Assembly (NCBI GenBank): GCA_017450465.1
Contig: JAFSUW010000007.1
Location: forward strand, 70,247-134,246
Source: Clostridia bacterium
GTDB taxonomy: Bacteria > Bacillota > Clostridia > TANB77 > RGIG9151
Direction of reading: 5' to 3'
DNA: 64,000 nucleotides
Part shown: positions 31,313-38,674 of the stretch, piece by piece
Position numbering within the stretch: position 1 is the first letter of the stretch
Layout of the letters: each line of letters opens with the position of its first letter
The notes under the pieces: model-generated
Database searches by the model: none
Seen by the model: only the letters and a program-made list of their open reading frames with translations
What the model was told of the DNA's origin: nothing
Translations under genes and position numbers: made by a program

Positions 31313-32125
31313 ATGACAATATCATTAATTGGTGGAGATAATCGCAACATTGCATTATCAAAAATCTTAAAAGAAAATGGTTATAATGTAAAAATGTATG
31401 GTTTCGAAAATAATACAGAAAGCACATTAGAAGGGTTATTTGATGCTAATAAAATAATACTCGGAATACCGTTTTCGCGGGATAACGAAACACTTTTAGC
31501 AAGTAATAGAATAAGTATAGAGTATTTTTGCAGTTTAATAAAACCTAATCAAACGATATATGGTGGAGTTTTTAATGATAGCTTTTTAGCAAAGATTTAT
31601 AGCAAGGATGCAAAGTGCATTGATTTTATGAAAGACGAGGGCTTTACAATCTTAAATGTAATACCAACAGTAGAAGGTGCATTATCACTTGCAATTAATA
31701 ATACAGATATAACAATTCATAATTCTAAAGTCCTTGTAATTGGGTATGGAAGAATAGGCAAGCTATTGTCACATGAATTGAAAAGTATGGGTGCAAGGGT
31801 ATATGTAAGTGCAAGAAAAGATAGTGATTTTGCATGGATAAACGTTTTTGGATATAATAAGCAACGATATGATAATTTGATAGATGAAATATGCAAATAT
31901 GATATTATATTTAACACTGTTCCAACATTGATATTAGATAAAACTTTGTTAGATAATATAAATAAAAATTGTTTAATAATAGATTTAGCGTCAAAACCAG
32001 GTGGAGTAGATTTTGATTATACGAAAGAAAAAGGAATAAATGTGATTTGGGCATTGGGGTTGCCAGGAAAGGTGGCAAGTAAAACAGCAGCAGAATATAT
32101 GTATAATGTTGTGATAGAAAGTTAG
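31313..32125 (+). CDS. dpaA: Dipicolinate synthase subunit A
   Basis: A 270-residue Rossmann-type protein. The N-terminal half (SLIGGDNRNIALSKILKENG) and the NAD-binding VLVIGYGRIGKLLSHELKSM near 140-160 followed by ARKDSDFAWINVFG are hallmarks of DpaA/SpoVFA. With subunit B it converts a lysine-pathway intermediate to dipicolinate, which accumulates in the spore core during sporulation in the mother cell. ATG at 31313 is chosen for its AAAAGGAGG site; a longer reading would start inside gpsA and run through the terminator. Subunit B is not the next gene, as it usually would be: a miniature element abuts the stop. DpaB may be elsewhere or replaced. Confidence 0.9.
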   Translation: MTISLIGGDNRNIALSKILKENGYNVKMYGFENNTESTLEGLFDANKIILGIPFSRDNETLLASNRISIEYFCSLIKPNQTIYGGVFNDSFLAKIYSKDAKCIDFMKDEGFTILNVIPTVEGALSLAINNTDITIHNSKVLVIGYGRIGKLLSHELKSMGARVYVSARKDSDFAWINVFGYNKQRYDNLIDEICKYDIIFNTVPTLILDKTLLDNINKNCLIIDLASKPGGVDFDYTKEKGINVIWALGLPGKVASKTAAEYMYNVVIES

Positions 32126-32127
32126 AA

Positions 32128-32284
32128 AAATTGCTGTTTATGTTAGTGAATGAATATGTGTTGGTGAATTATTAAACTGTAGGGGCGAGTCTCCTGGCTC
32201 GCCCCTACACAATATTTGCGGGCGGGGATGGAACCCCGCCCCTACGAATTTTGTAAATTTAACCTCCCCAATAAACAATAATTT
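32128..32284. mobile_element. Miniature inverted-repeat element, copy B (inverted)
   Basis: 157 bases, same length as copy A and nearly identical to its reverse complement. Ends are AAATTGCTGTTTAT and ATAAACAATAATTT. It lies two bases past the dpaA stop, filling most of the gap up to the P-type ATPase gene. Confidence 0.87.
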
Positions 32285-32297
32285 ATCTAAGTAAGTT

Positions 32298-32330
32298 ATT
32301 GATATATTTTCGAAAAATTGATATATTTTC
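32298..32330 (+). promoter_or_regulatory. Direct repeat in the mgtA upstream region
   Basis: ATTGATATATTTTC occurs at 32298-32311 and again at 32317-32330, a 19-base period, 30 bases before the ATPase start. Could be an operator or tandem promoter elements. Confidence 0.45.
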
Positions 32331-32359
32331 TTTAGATGCAGTATTAAAGGAGGGGTTAT

Positions 32360-34978
32360 ATGGCTAAAGAAAATATCAAAGAAAAACAAAAGAGTACAGA
32401 AATTAATTTGATAGAAGATAGTAAGATGTCTGTTGAAAAATTATTTGAAAAATATAGGACAACGCGTGAAGGTGTGAGTGTCGTTGATATAGATGATCGA
32501 CTTAGTGAATATGGTAGAAACGTAATTGAAATGAAGAATAATAATACGTTTCTACATAAATTAAAAGAAGCATTTATTAATCCGTTTAATATAGTGCTTA
32601 TGATAGTTGCAGCTTTTACATTTGTTACAGATGTTATTATTTCAGAAGAAAAAAGTTATGCTACGTTTATTTTGATTATAAGTACAATACTAATTTCTGC
32701 GATTATTTCATTAAATCAGCAGACGAAGTCAGACAACGCAGCTAAAAAACTAAAGAAAATGATAACTAATAAATTGCAAGTTATAAGAGATGATGTAGAG
32801 TATACGGTAGATATTGAAGAGATTATCCCTGGAGATATCGTAAAACTTTCATCGGGTGATATGATACCAGGCGATGTAAGGTTTTTGGAAGTAAAAGATT
32901 TATTTATAGATCAAGCATCATTAACAGGTGAATCTAACCCGGTAGAAAAGTTTACTGAACCAAAAGAATATGAAAATGTTACAGACCTTGCAAATATTGG
33001 GTTTATGGGCACTAATATAGTAAGTGGTAGTGCTATTGCAATAGTTCTTACGACTGGTAATAATACATACTTTGGCAGTATGGCAAAGTCATTATATAGT
33101 GTTAGCGAGAAAAACAGTTTTGAACGAGGAATAGACGACATAAGTAAACTTTTAATTAAGTTTATGTTAGTTTTGGTACCAATAATTTTATTCTTAAATA
33201 TTTTTACAACACACGATATGTGGTCATCATTGATTTTTGCAATAACAATAGCAGTTGGCTTAATGCCTGAAATGCTTCCGGTTATTACAAATACCACATT
33301 AGTAAAAGGTGCAGTAAATATGTCCAAAAGGAAAACGATTGTAAAAAGAGTAAGTTCAATTCAAACTTTTGGACAAATGAATATACTTTGTACAGATAAG
33401 ACAGGTACTTTAACGGAAGACGAAGTAATACTTGAAAAATACATGGATGTTTTGGGTAATGAAAGTTTAAGAATACTAAAACACGCATTTTTGAACAGTT
33501 ATTTTCAGACTGGCTTGAAAAACTTAATAGATGTTGCGATTATATCTCGTGCTGAAAAAGAAAACATGAATATCTTAAAAGAAGAATATAAACGTGAAGA
33601 TGAGATACCATTCGATTTTTCACGTAGAAGAATGAGTGTTGTGTTAAAAGATACTAAAGGTAAACGTCAATTAATTACTAAAGGTGCCGTAGATGAAATT
33701 ATGGCGATATGTTCGTACATAGATTTAGATGGAAAAGTTATAGAATTTACTGAAGAATATAGGAAAAAAGCATATGAAGTATATGAAAAACATAATAATG
33801 ATGGCTTAAGGGTTTTGGCTGTTGCACAAAAAAATGAAATTCATGATATCGAAACATTTGGTGTGCAAGATGAAAGCGATATGGTGTTAATTGGTTTTGT
33901 AGGTTTCTTAGATCCTCCAAAAGAAAGTGCAAAAGCGGCAATTGCTGCATTAAAAGCTCATGGTGTTGAAACGGTTGTTTTAACTGGCGATAGTGAAGGT
34001 GTTGCACTTAATGTATGCAAAAAAGTTGGGATAGAAGTAAAGAATTGTTTAACAGGTAAACAAGTAGAGGAGCTTTCTGATGAAGAATTAAAAGAAAAGA
34101 TTAAAGATTGTCACTTATTCTCAAAACTTTCTCCACTTCAAAAACAAAGAGTAGTAAGGTTATTCCAAGAAAATGGCAATACAGTAGGTTATATGGGTGA
34201 TGGAATTAATGATAGTCCTCCACTAAAACAATCTGATGTAGGTATCTCAGTTGATACAGCAGTAGATATAGCAAAAGAAACGGCAGATATAATTTTGCTT
34301 GAAAAAGATTTAAATGTGCTTGAAGAAGGCGTAGTAAATGGAAGAAAGACATTTACAAACTTATTAAAATACTTAAAACTCGCAACAAGTGGTAACTTTG
34401 GTAACATGATATCTGTAATTATCGCAAGTGTGTTCTTACCATTTTTACCAATGTTACCTGTGCATATATTAATTCAAAACTTATTAAACGATTTTGCACA
34501 AATTGGGATGCCATTTGATAATGTAGATAGTGAGTCGTTAAGTAATCCAAAAACATGGAACACCAAAGGTTTGAAACGATTTATGTTTATATTTGGAACA
34601 ATAAGTACAGTATTAGACGTACTATGTTTCTTAATTTTATGGTATGTATTTAAGTTTAACACAATGGAAAAAGCTTTATTTTTCCAAAGCGGATGGTTTG
34701 TATTTGGTATACTTTCTCAGACATTAATTATACATATGATGAGAACTGGTAAAAAACCGTTTATTGAAAGTAGAGCGTCAAAGCAGTTATTTATTTCATC
34801 ATTTACAATTGTAATAATAACAATAATAATTGCATTTACGAAAATTTCAGGTATATTTGATTTAGCAAACTTACCATATAGCTATTTAGGTTGGATTTTA
34901 ATATTGATGGTTATTTATTCAATAATTATACAAATATATAAAGTTATATACATAAAGAAAAATAAGGAATGGTTATAA
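32360..34978 (+). CDS. mgtA: Magnesium-type P-ATPase (MgtA-like)
   Basis: An 872-residue P-type ATPase. Conserved parts: actuator motif LTGESNPVEKF (about 190), phosphorylation motif CTDKTGTLTED with Asp near 347, nucleotide-binding TKGAVDEIM, and hinge MGDGINDSPPLK near 620. The sequence ASVFLPFLPMLPVHILIQNL in the C-terminal membrane part is typical of P3B (MgtA/MgtB) enzymes, which import Mg2+. The N-terminus is extended and hydrophilic. It stands alone, with an AGGAGGGG site; the short upstream region has no room for a full Mg2+ riboswitch but contains a 14-base direct repeat. Confidence 0.92.
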   Translation: MAKENIKEKQKSTEINLIEDSKMSVEKLFEKYRTTREGVSVVDIDDRLSEYGRNVIEMKNNNTFLHKLKEAFINPFNIVLMIVAAFTFVTDVIISEEKSYATFILIISTILISAIISLNQQTKSDNAAKKLKKMITNKLQVIRDDVEYTVDIEEIIPGDIVKLSSGDMIPGDVRFLEVKDLFIDQASLTGESNPVEKFTEPKEYENVTDLANIGFMGTNIVSGSAIAIVLTTGNNTYFGSMAKSLYSVSEKNSFERGIDDISKLLIKFMLVLVPIILFLNIFTTHDMWSSLIFAITIAVGLMPEMLPVITNTTLVKGAVNMSKRKTIVKRVSSIQTFGQMNILCTDKTGTLTEDEVILEKYMDVLGNESLRILKHAFLNSYFQTGLKNLIDVAIISRAEKENMNILKEEYKREDEIPFDFSRRRMSVVLKDTKGKRQLITKGAVDEIMAICSYIDLDGKVIEFTEEYRKKAYEVYEKHNNDGLRVLAVAQKNEIHDIETFGVQDESDMVLIGFVGFLDPPKESAKAAIAALKAHGVETVVLTGDSEGVALNVCKKVGIEVKNCLTGKQVEELSDEELKEKIKDCHLFSKLSPLQKQRVVRLFQENGNTVGYMGDGINDSPPLKQSDVGISVDTAVDIAKETADIILLEKDLNVLEEGVVNGRKTFTNLLKYLKLATSGNFGNMISVIIASVFLPFLPMLPVHILIQNLLNDFAQIGMPFDNVDSESLSNPKTWNTKGLKRFMFIFGTISTVLDVLCFLILWYVFKFNTMEKALFFQSGWFVFGILSQTLIIHMMRTGKKPFIESRASKQLFISSFTIVIITIIIAFTKISGIFDLANLPYSYLGWILILMVIYSIIIQIYKVIYIKKNKEWL

Positions 34979-35014
34979 TAAAAAATATTGTGATGGCTAT
35001 TATAGGAGGACATA

Positions 35015-35659
35015 ATGAGAACAAATGAAGAGTATAAAAAGTTGTCAATAAGTGAATTTAATAAGGCAGCAAGTAAGTATGAAACGAATAAAGCAGGGGT
35101 ATATAAGTTGTGCAGAAATGATTACCCAAAAATATTAAATGAAATTGAAAATGTTGAATTTGATATGCTACTTGATGCTGGGTGTGGAACCGCTCCAATG
35201 CTTTCACTATTAAAAGAAAAATACCCAAATAAAAAGTTTGTGGGAATTGATTTATCAGATAAAATGATAGAAGTAGCAAAGTCAAAAAATCTTGATAATG
35301 TAGAATTTGTGGTTGGTGATTGCGAAAATTTACCATTTGAAGAGAATACATTTGATATAATAATAAATTCACAAAGTTTTCATCACTATCCAAATCCACA
35401 AGCATTTTTTGATAGTGTTAATAAAGTGTTGAAACCAGGTGGAATACTCATATTAAGAGATATGTATATTCCGATAAAACCTGCTAGGTGGTTTGCAAAT
35501 AATATAGAGTTACCATTTTTGAATTTACTAGGGTACGGTGATGTAAAAACGCATTCATTAGATGAGATACGTCAATATTGCAAAAATTCTAATTTAAAAA
35601 TCATAAAATTAGAACATCAAAGAGTAATGAGAATGCATTTAGTAGCGAGTAAAATTTAA
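35015..35659 (+). CDS. Class I SAM-dependent methyltransferase
   Basis: A 214-residue methyltransferase of the UbiE/type 11 sort. Motif I is LLDAGCGTAPMLSLL (about residues 52-66), followed by FVGIDLSDKM, VGDCENLPFEENTFDII (motif II) and FHHYPNPQAFF; VLKPGGILILRD is motif III. Substrate is unknown. An AGGAGG site precedes ATG, 36 bases after the ATPase stop; same orientation but no obvious functional link. Confidence 0.9.
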   Translation: MRTNEEYKKLSISEFNKAASKYETNKAGVYKLCRNDYPKILNEIENVEFDMLLDAGCGTAPMLSLLKEKYPNKKFVGIDLSDKMIEVAKSKNLDNVEFVVGDCENLPFEENTFDIIINSQSFHHYPNPQAFFDSVNKVLKPGGILILRDMYIPIKPARWFANNIELPFLNLLGYGDVKTHSLDEIRQYCKNSNLKIIKLEHQRVMRMHLVASKI

Positions 35660-35736
35660 ATATTTTAAAAATTAAATAGACATTACAAAATAAAATTGGT
35701 ATATAATATATAGCATAAAAGAAAGGGGTAATTTGT

Positions 35737-36303
35737 ATGAAAAAGAATTTAGGAGCAACATCAGCAATATTTCCAATGCCAGTTTTAATGGTTGGAACTT
35801 ATGATAGTGAAGGAAAAGTAGATGTAATGAATGCAGCATGGGGTATGATGGAAGATATGAAAAAAGTAGCGCTTAATTTAACTGCTACTCACAAAACAGT
35901 AAAGAATATTAAAGAAAAAGGTGCTTTTACAGTAGCTATAGCAGATGTAAATAATATCGTTGCGGCAGACTATGTTGGCATGGTATCTGGAAATACAACA
36001 CCTGACAAATTTGAAAAATCTGGGCTTCATGCAACAAAATCAGAATTTGTTGATGCACCAGTAATAGATGAATTTCCTATTACTATGGAGTGCAAATTCA
36101 TTGAATACCAAGAAGGCGAAAATGGTTGTGGAGTAATTGGCGAAATAGTAAATGTAGTAGCTGATGAAAAAGTGTTAGATGCAAATGGTAAAGTAGATCC
36201 ATTAAAAATAAATGCAATTTTATTTGATACTTTTGGCAATGGATATTACAGTATAGGTGAAAAAGTTGGTCAAGCATTTAGCGATGGTAAAAAATTGATG
36301 TAG
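35737..36303 (+). CDS. Flavin reductase-like FMN-binding protein
   Basis: A 188-residue protein of the flavin reductase family (split-barrel FMN-binding). FPMPVLMVGTYDSEGKVDVM near the N-terminus, NLTATHKTVKNIKEKGAFTV, and DYVGMVSGNTTPDKF are typical of the group found in anaerobes. Such proteins bind FMN and pass electrons between NAD(P)H or ferredoxin and acceptors. It has a GAAAGGGG site and probably its own promoter (TATAAT near 35704). A hairpin with T-run follows at 36397. Confidence 0.9.
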   Translation: MKKNLGATSAIFPMPVLMVGTYDSEGKVDVMNAAWGMMEDMKKVALNLTATHKTVKNIKEKGAFTVAIADVNNIVAADYVGMVSGNTTPDKFEKSGLHATKSEFVDAPVIDEFPITMECKFIEYQEGENGCGVIGEIVNVVADEKVLDANGKVDPLKINAILFDTFGNGYYSIGEKVGQAFSDGKKLM

Positions 36304-36396
36304 TTGTCAATGGGGACGGGGGCAATGACCACATTTATGTAAAATTAGGAATGGCTCTAAAATCACAATTACTATTATCGAGCTACGAAAGTTATG

Positions 36397-36431
36397 TAAA
36401 AAAGATCAAGGAAACTTGGTCTTTTTTTATT
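36397..36431 (+). terminator. Terminator after the flavin reductase gene
   Basis: AAGATCAAG pairs with CTTGGTCTT around GAAA, then a T-run. The stretch 36304-36396 has no gene. Confidence 0.85.
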
Positions 36432-36436
36432 TAGAA

Positions 36437-36594
36437 AAATTGTTGTTTATGTTAGTGAATGGGTTTACTAAAATCGTAGGGGCGGGGTTCCATCCCCGCC
36501 CACCAACATTGTACACGGGCGAGCCAGGAGACTCGCCCCTACAGTTTGATAATTTGCCAACACATACTTCATTCACTAACATAAACAACAATTT
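36437..36594. mobile_element. Miniature inverted-repeat element, copy C
   Basis: 158 bases. Its terminal repeats are long: AAATTGTTGTTTATGTTAG through about 25 bases match the other end in inverse. The interior has the same two GC-rich hairpins as copies A and B with minor changes. Confidence 0.87.
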
Positions 36595-36646
36595 GTATAT
36601 TTTACATTTTTTATTTTTTCTGATAATATAATTTAAGGTGATGAAT

Positions 36647-37021
36647 ATGATAGATTTTAAGAATAAAACATTATTTAAATTAAAACAAGAAAGCAATGAA
36701 AAAGGATATGAAAGTGTATCAGAGCTTCTTGTTGAAAATGAACAACTTGTTGCAAGTTTTGTTTCAATGCGTGATAGAGTAGTGTTTACTAATAAAAGGA
36801 TAATATCTATAAATGTTCAAGGATTTACTGGTGCCAAAATAGATTATACATCAATCCCATATAGCAAAATACAGCTTTTTTCAGTAGAAACTGCTGGAAC
36901 TATAGACCTTGATTCAGAATTAGATATATGGTTATCCAGCATTGGAAAAATAAGATTTGAATTAACTGGTAATACTGATATACGTAAAGTTGCCAAAATT
37001 ATTGGTGAATATGTTTTATAA
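36647..37021 (+). CDS. Bacterial PH-domain protein
   Basis: A 124-residue protein matching the small bacterial PH-like family (bPH_1): the middle (VSMRDRVVFTNKRIISINVQ, then GAKIDYTSIPYSKIQLFSVE, and LDIWL) has the spacing and strand pattern of that fold, with a final helix ending in KIIGEYVL. Function is unknown in the family; oligomeric membrane or stress roles have been proposed. ATG at 36647 is chosen for AAGG about seven bases upstream; other in-frame starts lie six and nine bases before. It begins just after the miniature element. Confidence 0.82.
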   Translation: MIDFKNKTLFKLKQESNEKGYESVSELLVENEQLVASFVSMRDRVVFTNKRIISINVQGFTGAKIDYTSIPYSKIQLFSVETAGTIDLDSELDIWLSSIGKIRFELTGNTDIRKVAKIIGEYVL

Positions 37022-37032
37022 AGGAGCATAAA

Positions 37033-37878
37033 ATGTTATATGTTTACATATTGTTGATACTAATATTACTGGTTGCATCATTTTTATACTGGCAAAATAA
37101 TTCTATAGTAATAACAAAAATGAATTATACAAATGTCAAAATTCCAAATAGTTTTAATAATTTTAAGATATTACAAATCTCTGATTTTCATAACAAAAAA
37201 TTTGGAAGGAATAATGAAAAAATTATAAATAAAATAACGAAAGAAAAGCCGGATGTTATATTTATTACAGGCGACACTATAGACTGCCATCACACAGATA
37301 CTTTAACTGCATACTCTTTTATAAATAGTGTTTCGAAAATTGCACCAACTTATTTAATATCTGGTAATCACGAGCACACAATAGAGAGTTATAAGGATTT
37401 TATAGATAACTATGAAAAAAATGGTGCAGTTGTTCTAGAAGATAAAATAACTCATTTAGAAAAAGGTGAAGATAAAATAACTCTTGTCGGAATTAAGGAT
37501 TTTAAGGAAGCATGGATAAGTAAATTAAGTGACGAGGCGAAAAAAGAGTTTGATAAAAGATTAAAAAAGTTATTATATAAATTTGATAAAAATGAGTTTA
37601 GGATACTTTTATCACACAGACCGGAACTAATAGATGTGTATCAAAAATATAAACCGGATTTGGTATTTACAGGGCATGCGCATGGTGGACAATTTAGGTT
37701 TTTATTTATAAAAGGGTTTATGGCGCCGGGGCAAGGATTTTTTCCGAAGTATACTGCAGGAAGGTATGATAAAGAGAATGTTACAATGATAGTAAGTAGA
37801 GGACTTGGCAATAGTGTAATACCTTTTAGGATTTTTAATAGACCAGAACTAGTAGTAGTAAATTTAAAAAACAGGTGA
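37033..37878 (+). CDS. Membrane-anchored metallophosphoesterase (YkuE-like)
   Basis: A 281-residue phosphoesterase. One N-terminal membrane helix (YVYILLILILLVASFLYW), then the calcineurin-like motifs: ISDFHNKKFG (DxH), ITGDTID (GDxxD), SGNHEHT (GNHE) and FTGHAHGGQFR (GHxH). YkuE-type enzymes bind metal and act on the cell surface on lipid or nucleotide phosphates. It starts 12 bases after the PH-domain gene, with an AAAGGAG site, and overlaps the next gene by 4 bases. Confidence 0.92.
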   Translation: MLYVYILLILILLVASFLYWQNNSIVITKMNYTNVKIPNSFNNFKILQISDFHNKKFGRNNEKIINKITKEKPDVIFITGDTIDCHHTDTLTAYSFINSVSKIAPTYLISGNHEHTIESYKDFIDNYEKNGAVVLEDKITHLEKGEDKITLVGIKDFKEAWISKLSDEAKKEFDKRLKKLLYKFDKNEFRILLSHRPELIDVYQKYKPDLVFTGHAHGGQFRFLFIKGFMAPGQGFFPKYTAGRYDKENVTMIVSRGLGNSVIPFRIFNRPELVVVNLKNR

Positions 37879-38204
37879 TAAATTTGTATTTTGTTTATAT
37901 GATAAGGTGTAGCGATAATTCAATTTATACAGGAATAACAACCGATATTAAAAGACGATTTAATGAACATCAAAGCAAAGATGAAAAATGTGCCAAATAT
38001 ACAATGTCACACGATGTAAAAAAAATAGAAGCAGTGTGGAAAACTGAAAATAAAATTTTAGCATCTAAACTAGAATATCGTATAAAAGAACTTACAAAAG
38101 CTAAAAAAGAGGAGCTAATAAAGGATAATAATTGCTTTTATTTATTCTTTTCTAACAAATTGGAATGTGGTCGATATAATAGATATTTGTTAGAATTGAC
38201 ATAA
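37875..38204 (+). CDS. GIY-YIG nuclease domain protein (UPF0213 family)
   Basis: A 109-residue single-domain protein. FVYMIRCSDNSIYTGITTDI contains the GIY...YIG equivalents (Tyr-Met and Tyr-Thr-Gly), followed by RRFNEHQ with the conserved Arg and the later KLEYRIKELTK with catalytic Glu. Small stand-alone members (YazA/YhbQ) have unproved cellular roles; DNA processing is possible. The start may be GTG at 37875, overlapping the previous gene, or TTG at 37884. Its stop codon overlaps the -35 element of the next promoter by a few bases. Confidence 0.88.
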   Translation: MINLYFVYMIRCSDNSIYTGITTDIKRRFNEHQSKDEKCAKYTMSHDVKKIEAVWKTENKILASKLEYRIKELTKAKKEELIKDNNCFYLFFSNKLECGRYNRYLLELT

Positions 38205-38224
38205 TGCAAACTTTTATGTATAAT
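38196..38224 (+). promoter_or_regulatory. Promoter of the small gene at 38326
   Basis: TTGACA at 38196-38201 and TATAAT at 38219-38224, spacer of 17, with a TAAT extension as in the island promoters. Confidence 0.78.
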
Positions 38225-38233
38225 ATCCGTAAT

Positions 38234-38321
38234 AAGTGTCAAATCTAGAAAAGGATGTTTTCCTTTTGGTCGTGTAAGTTAGGAGAAATTCCTTTTAAAT
38301 TAATCTAAGACACTTTGGAGG
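38234..38321 (+). promoter_or_regulatory. Structured leader before the small gene
   Basis: AAGTGTC (38234-38240) can pair with GACACTT (38309-38315), closing a junction with two inner hairpins (AAAAGGA/TCCTTTT and AGGA/TCCT). The ribosome binding site GGAGG comes two bases after the closing stem. It may be a cis-regulatory RNA; I do not recognise a known class. Confidence 0.45.
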
Positions 38322-38325
38322 CATT

Positions 38326-38556
38326 ATGGAAGGATATTATGGCGTTCAAGAAAAAGGACTGATAACAGTCCATTTGGGAGACATGACATTTGAGCGCGTA
38401 ATTTTTCTGGGCGAAGTCATCTCGCTGACGAGGAAAGATTACAGTAAGGCCTATGTAGCACACATGAAACTCGCACCAAGAACGGAATATGTGTTCTACT
38501 TACCCAAAGGCGAAAAGTACAAAGGAAAGGAGTTTATAAAGATTAGAATCGACTAA
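38326..38556 (+). CDS. Small protein of unknown function
   Basis: A 76-residue beta-rich protein with no recognised family. It has a good promoter, a structured leader and a GGAGG site, which make it a real gene. Base composition is more GC-rich than its neighbours, consistent with acquisition. The end (EYVFYLPKGEKYKGKEFIKI) recalls the end of the protein at 20441. No terminator hairpin of standard form is seen; a GGCCAG/CTGGTC hairpin with a T-run at about 38567-38602 may serve. Confidence 0.55.
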   Translation: MEGYYGVQEKGLITVHLGDMTFERVIFLGEVISLTRKDYSKAYVAHMKLAPRTEYVFYLPKGEKYKGKEFIKIRID

Positions 38557-38566
38557 ATTATAAAAG

Positions 38567-38602
38567 GCGGCCAGTAATTAAAAACTGGTCGCTATTTTTT
38601 TC
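38567..38602 (+). terminator. Possible terminator after the small gene
   Basis: GCGGCCAGT pairs imperfectly with ACTGGTCGC around AATTAAAA, followed by ATTTTTTTC. Confidence 0.8.
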
Positions 38603-38674
38603 AACAAATCTTCACATTGTAATCATATCCTTTTCAAATACATTGGTTATACTATATGTAGAGGAGGAGATAAT

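Noticed and set aside
36304-36396. GGGGACGGGGG stretch with CAATGACCAC, considered as a transposon remnant
   Set aside because: Too short and with no matching end in the window; only a weak memory-based resemblance.
36416-36631. Open frames on both strands over the element at 36437
   Set aside because: They read across terminal repeats and GC hairpins; the same reading is not kept in copies A and B.
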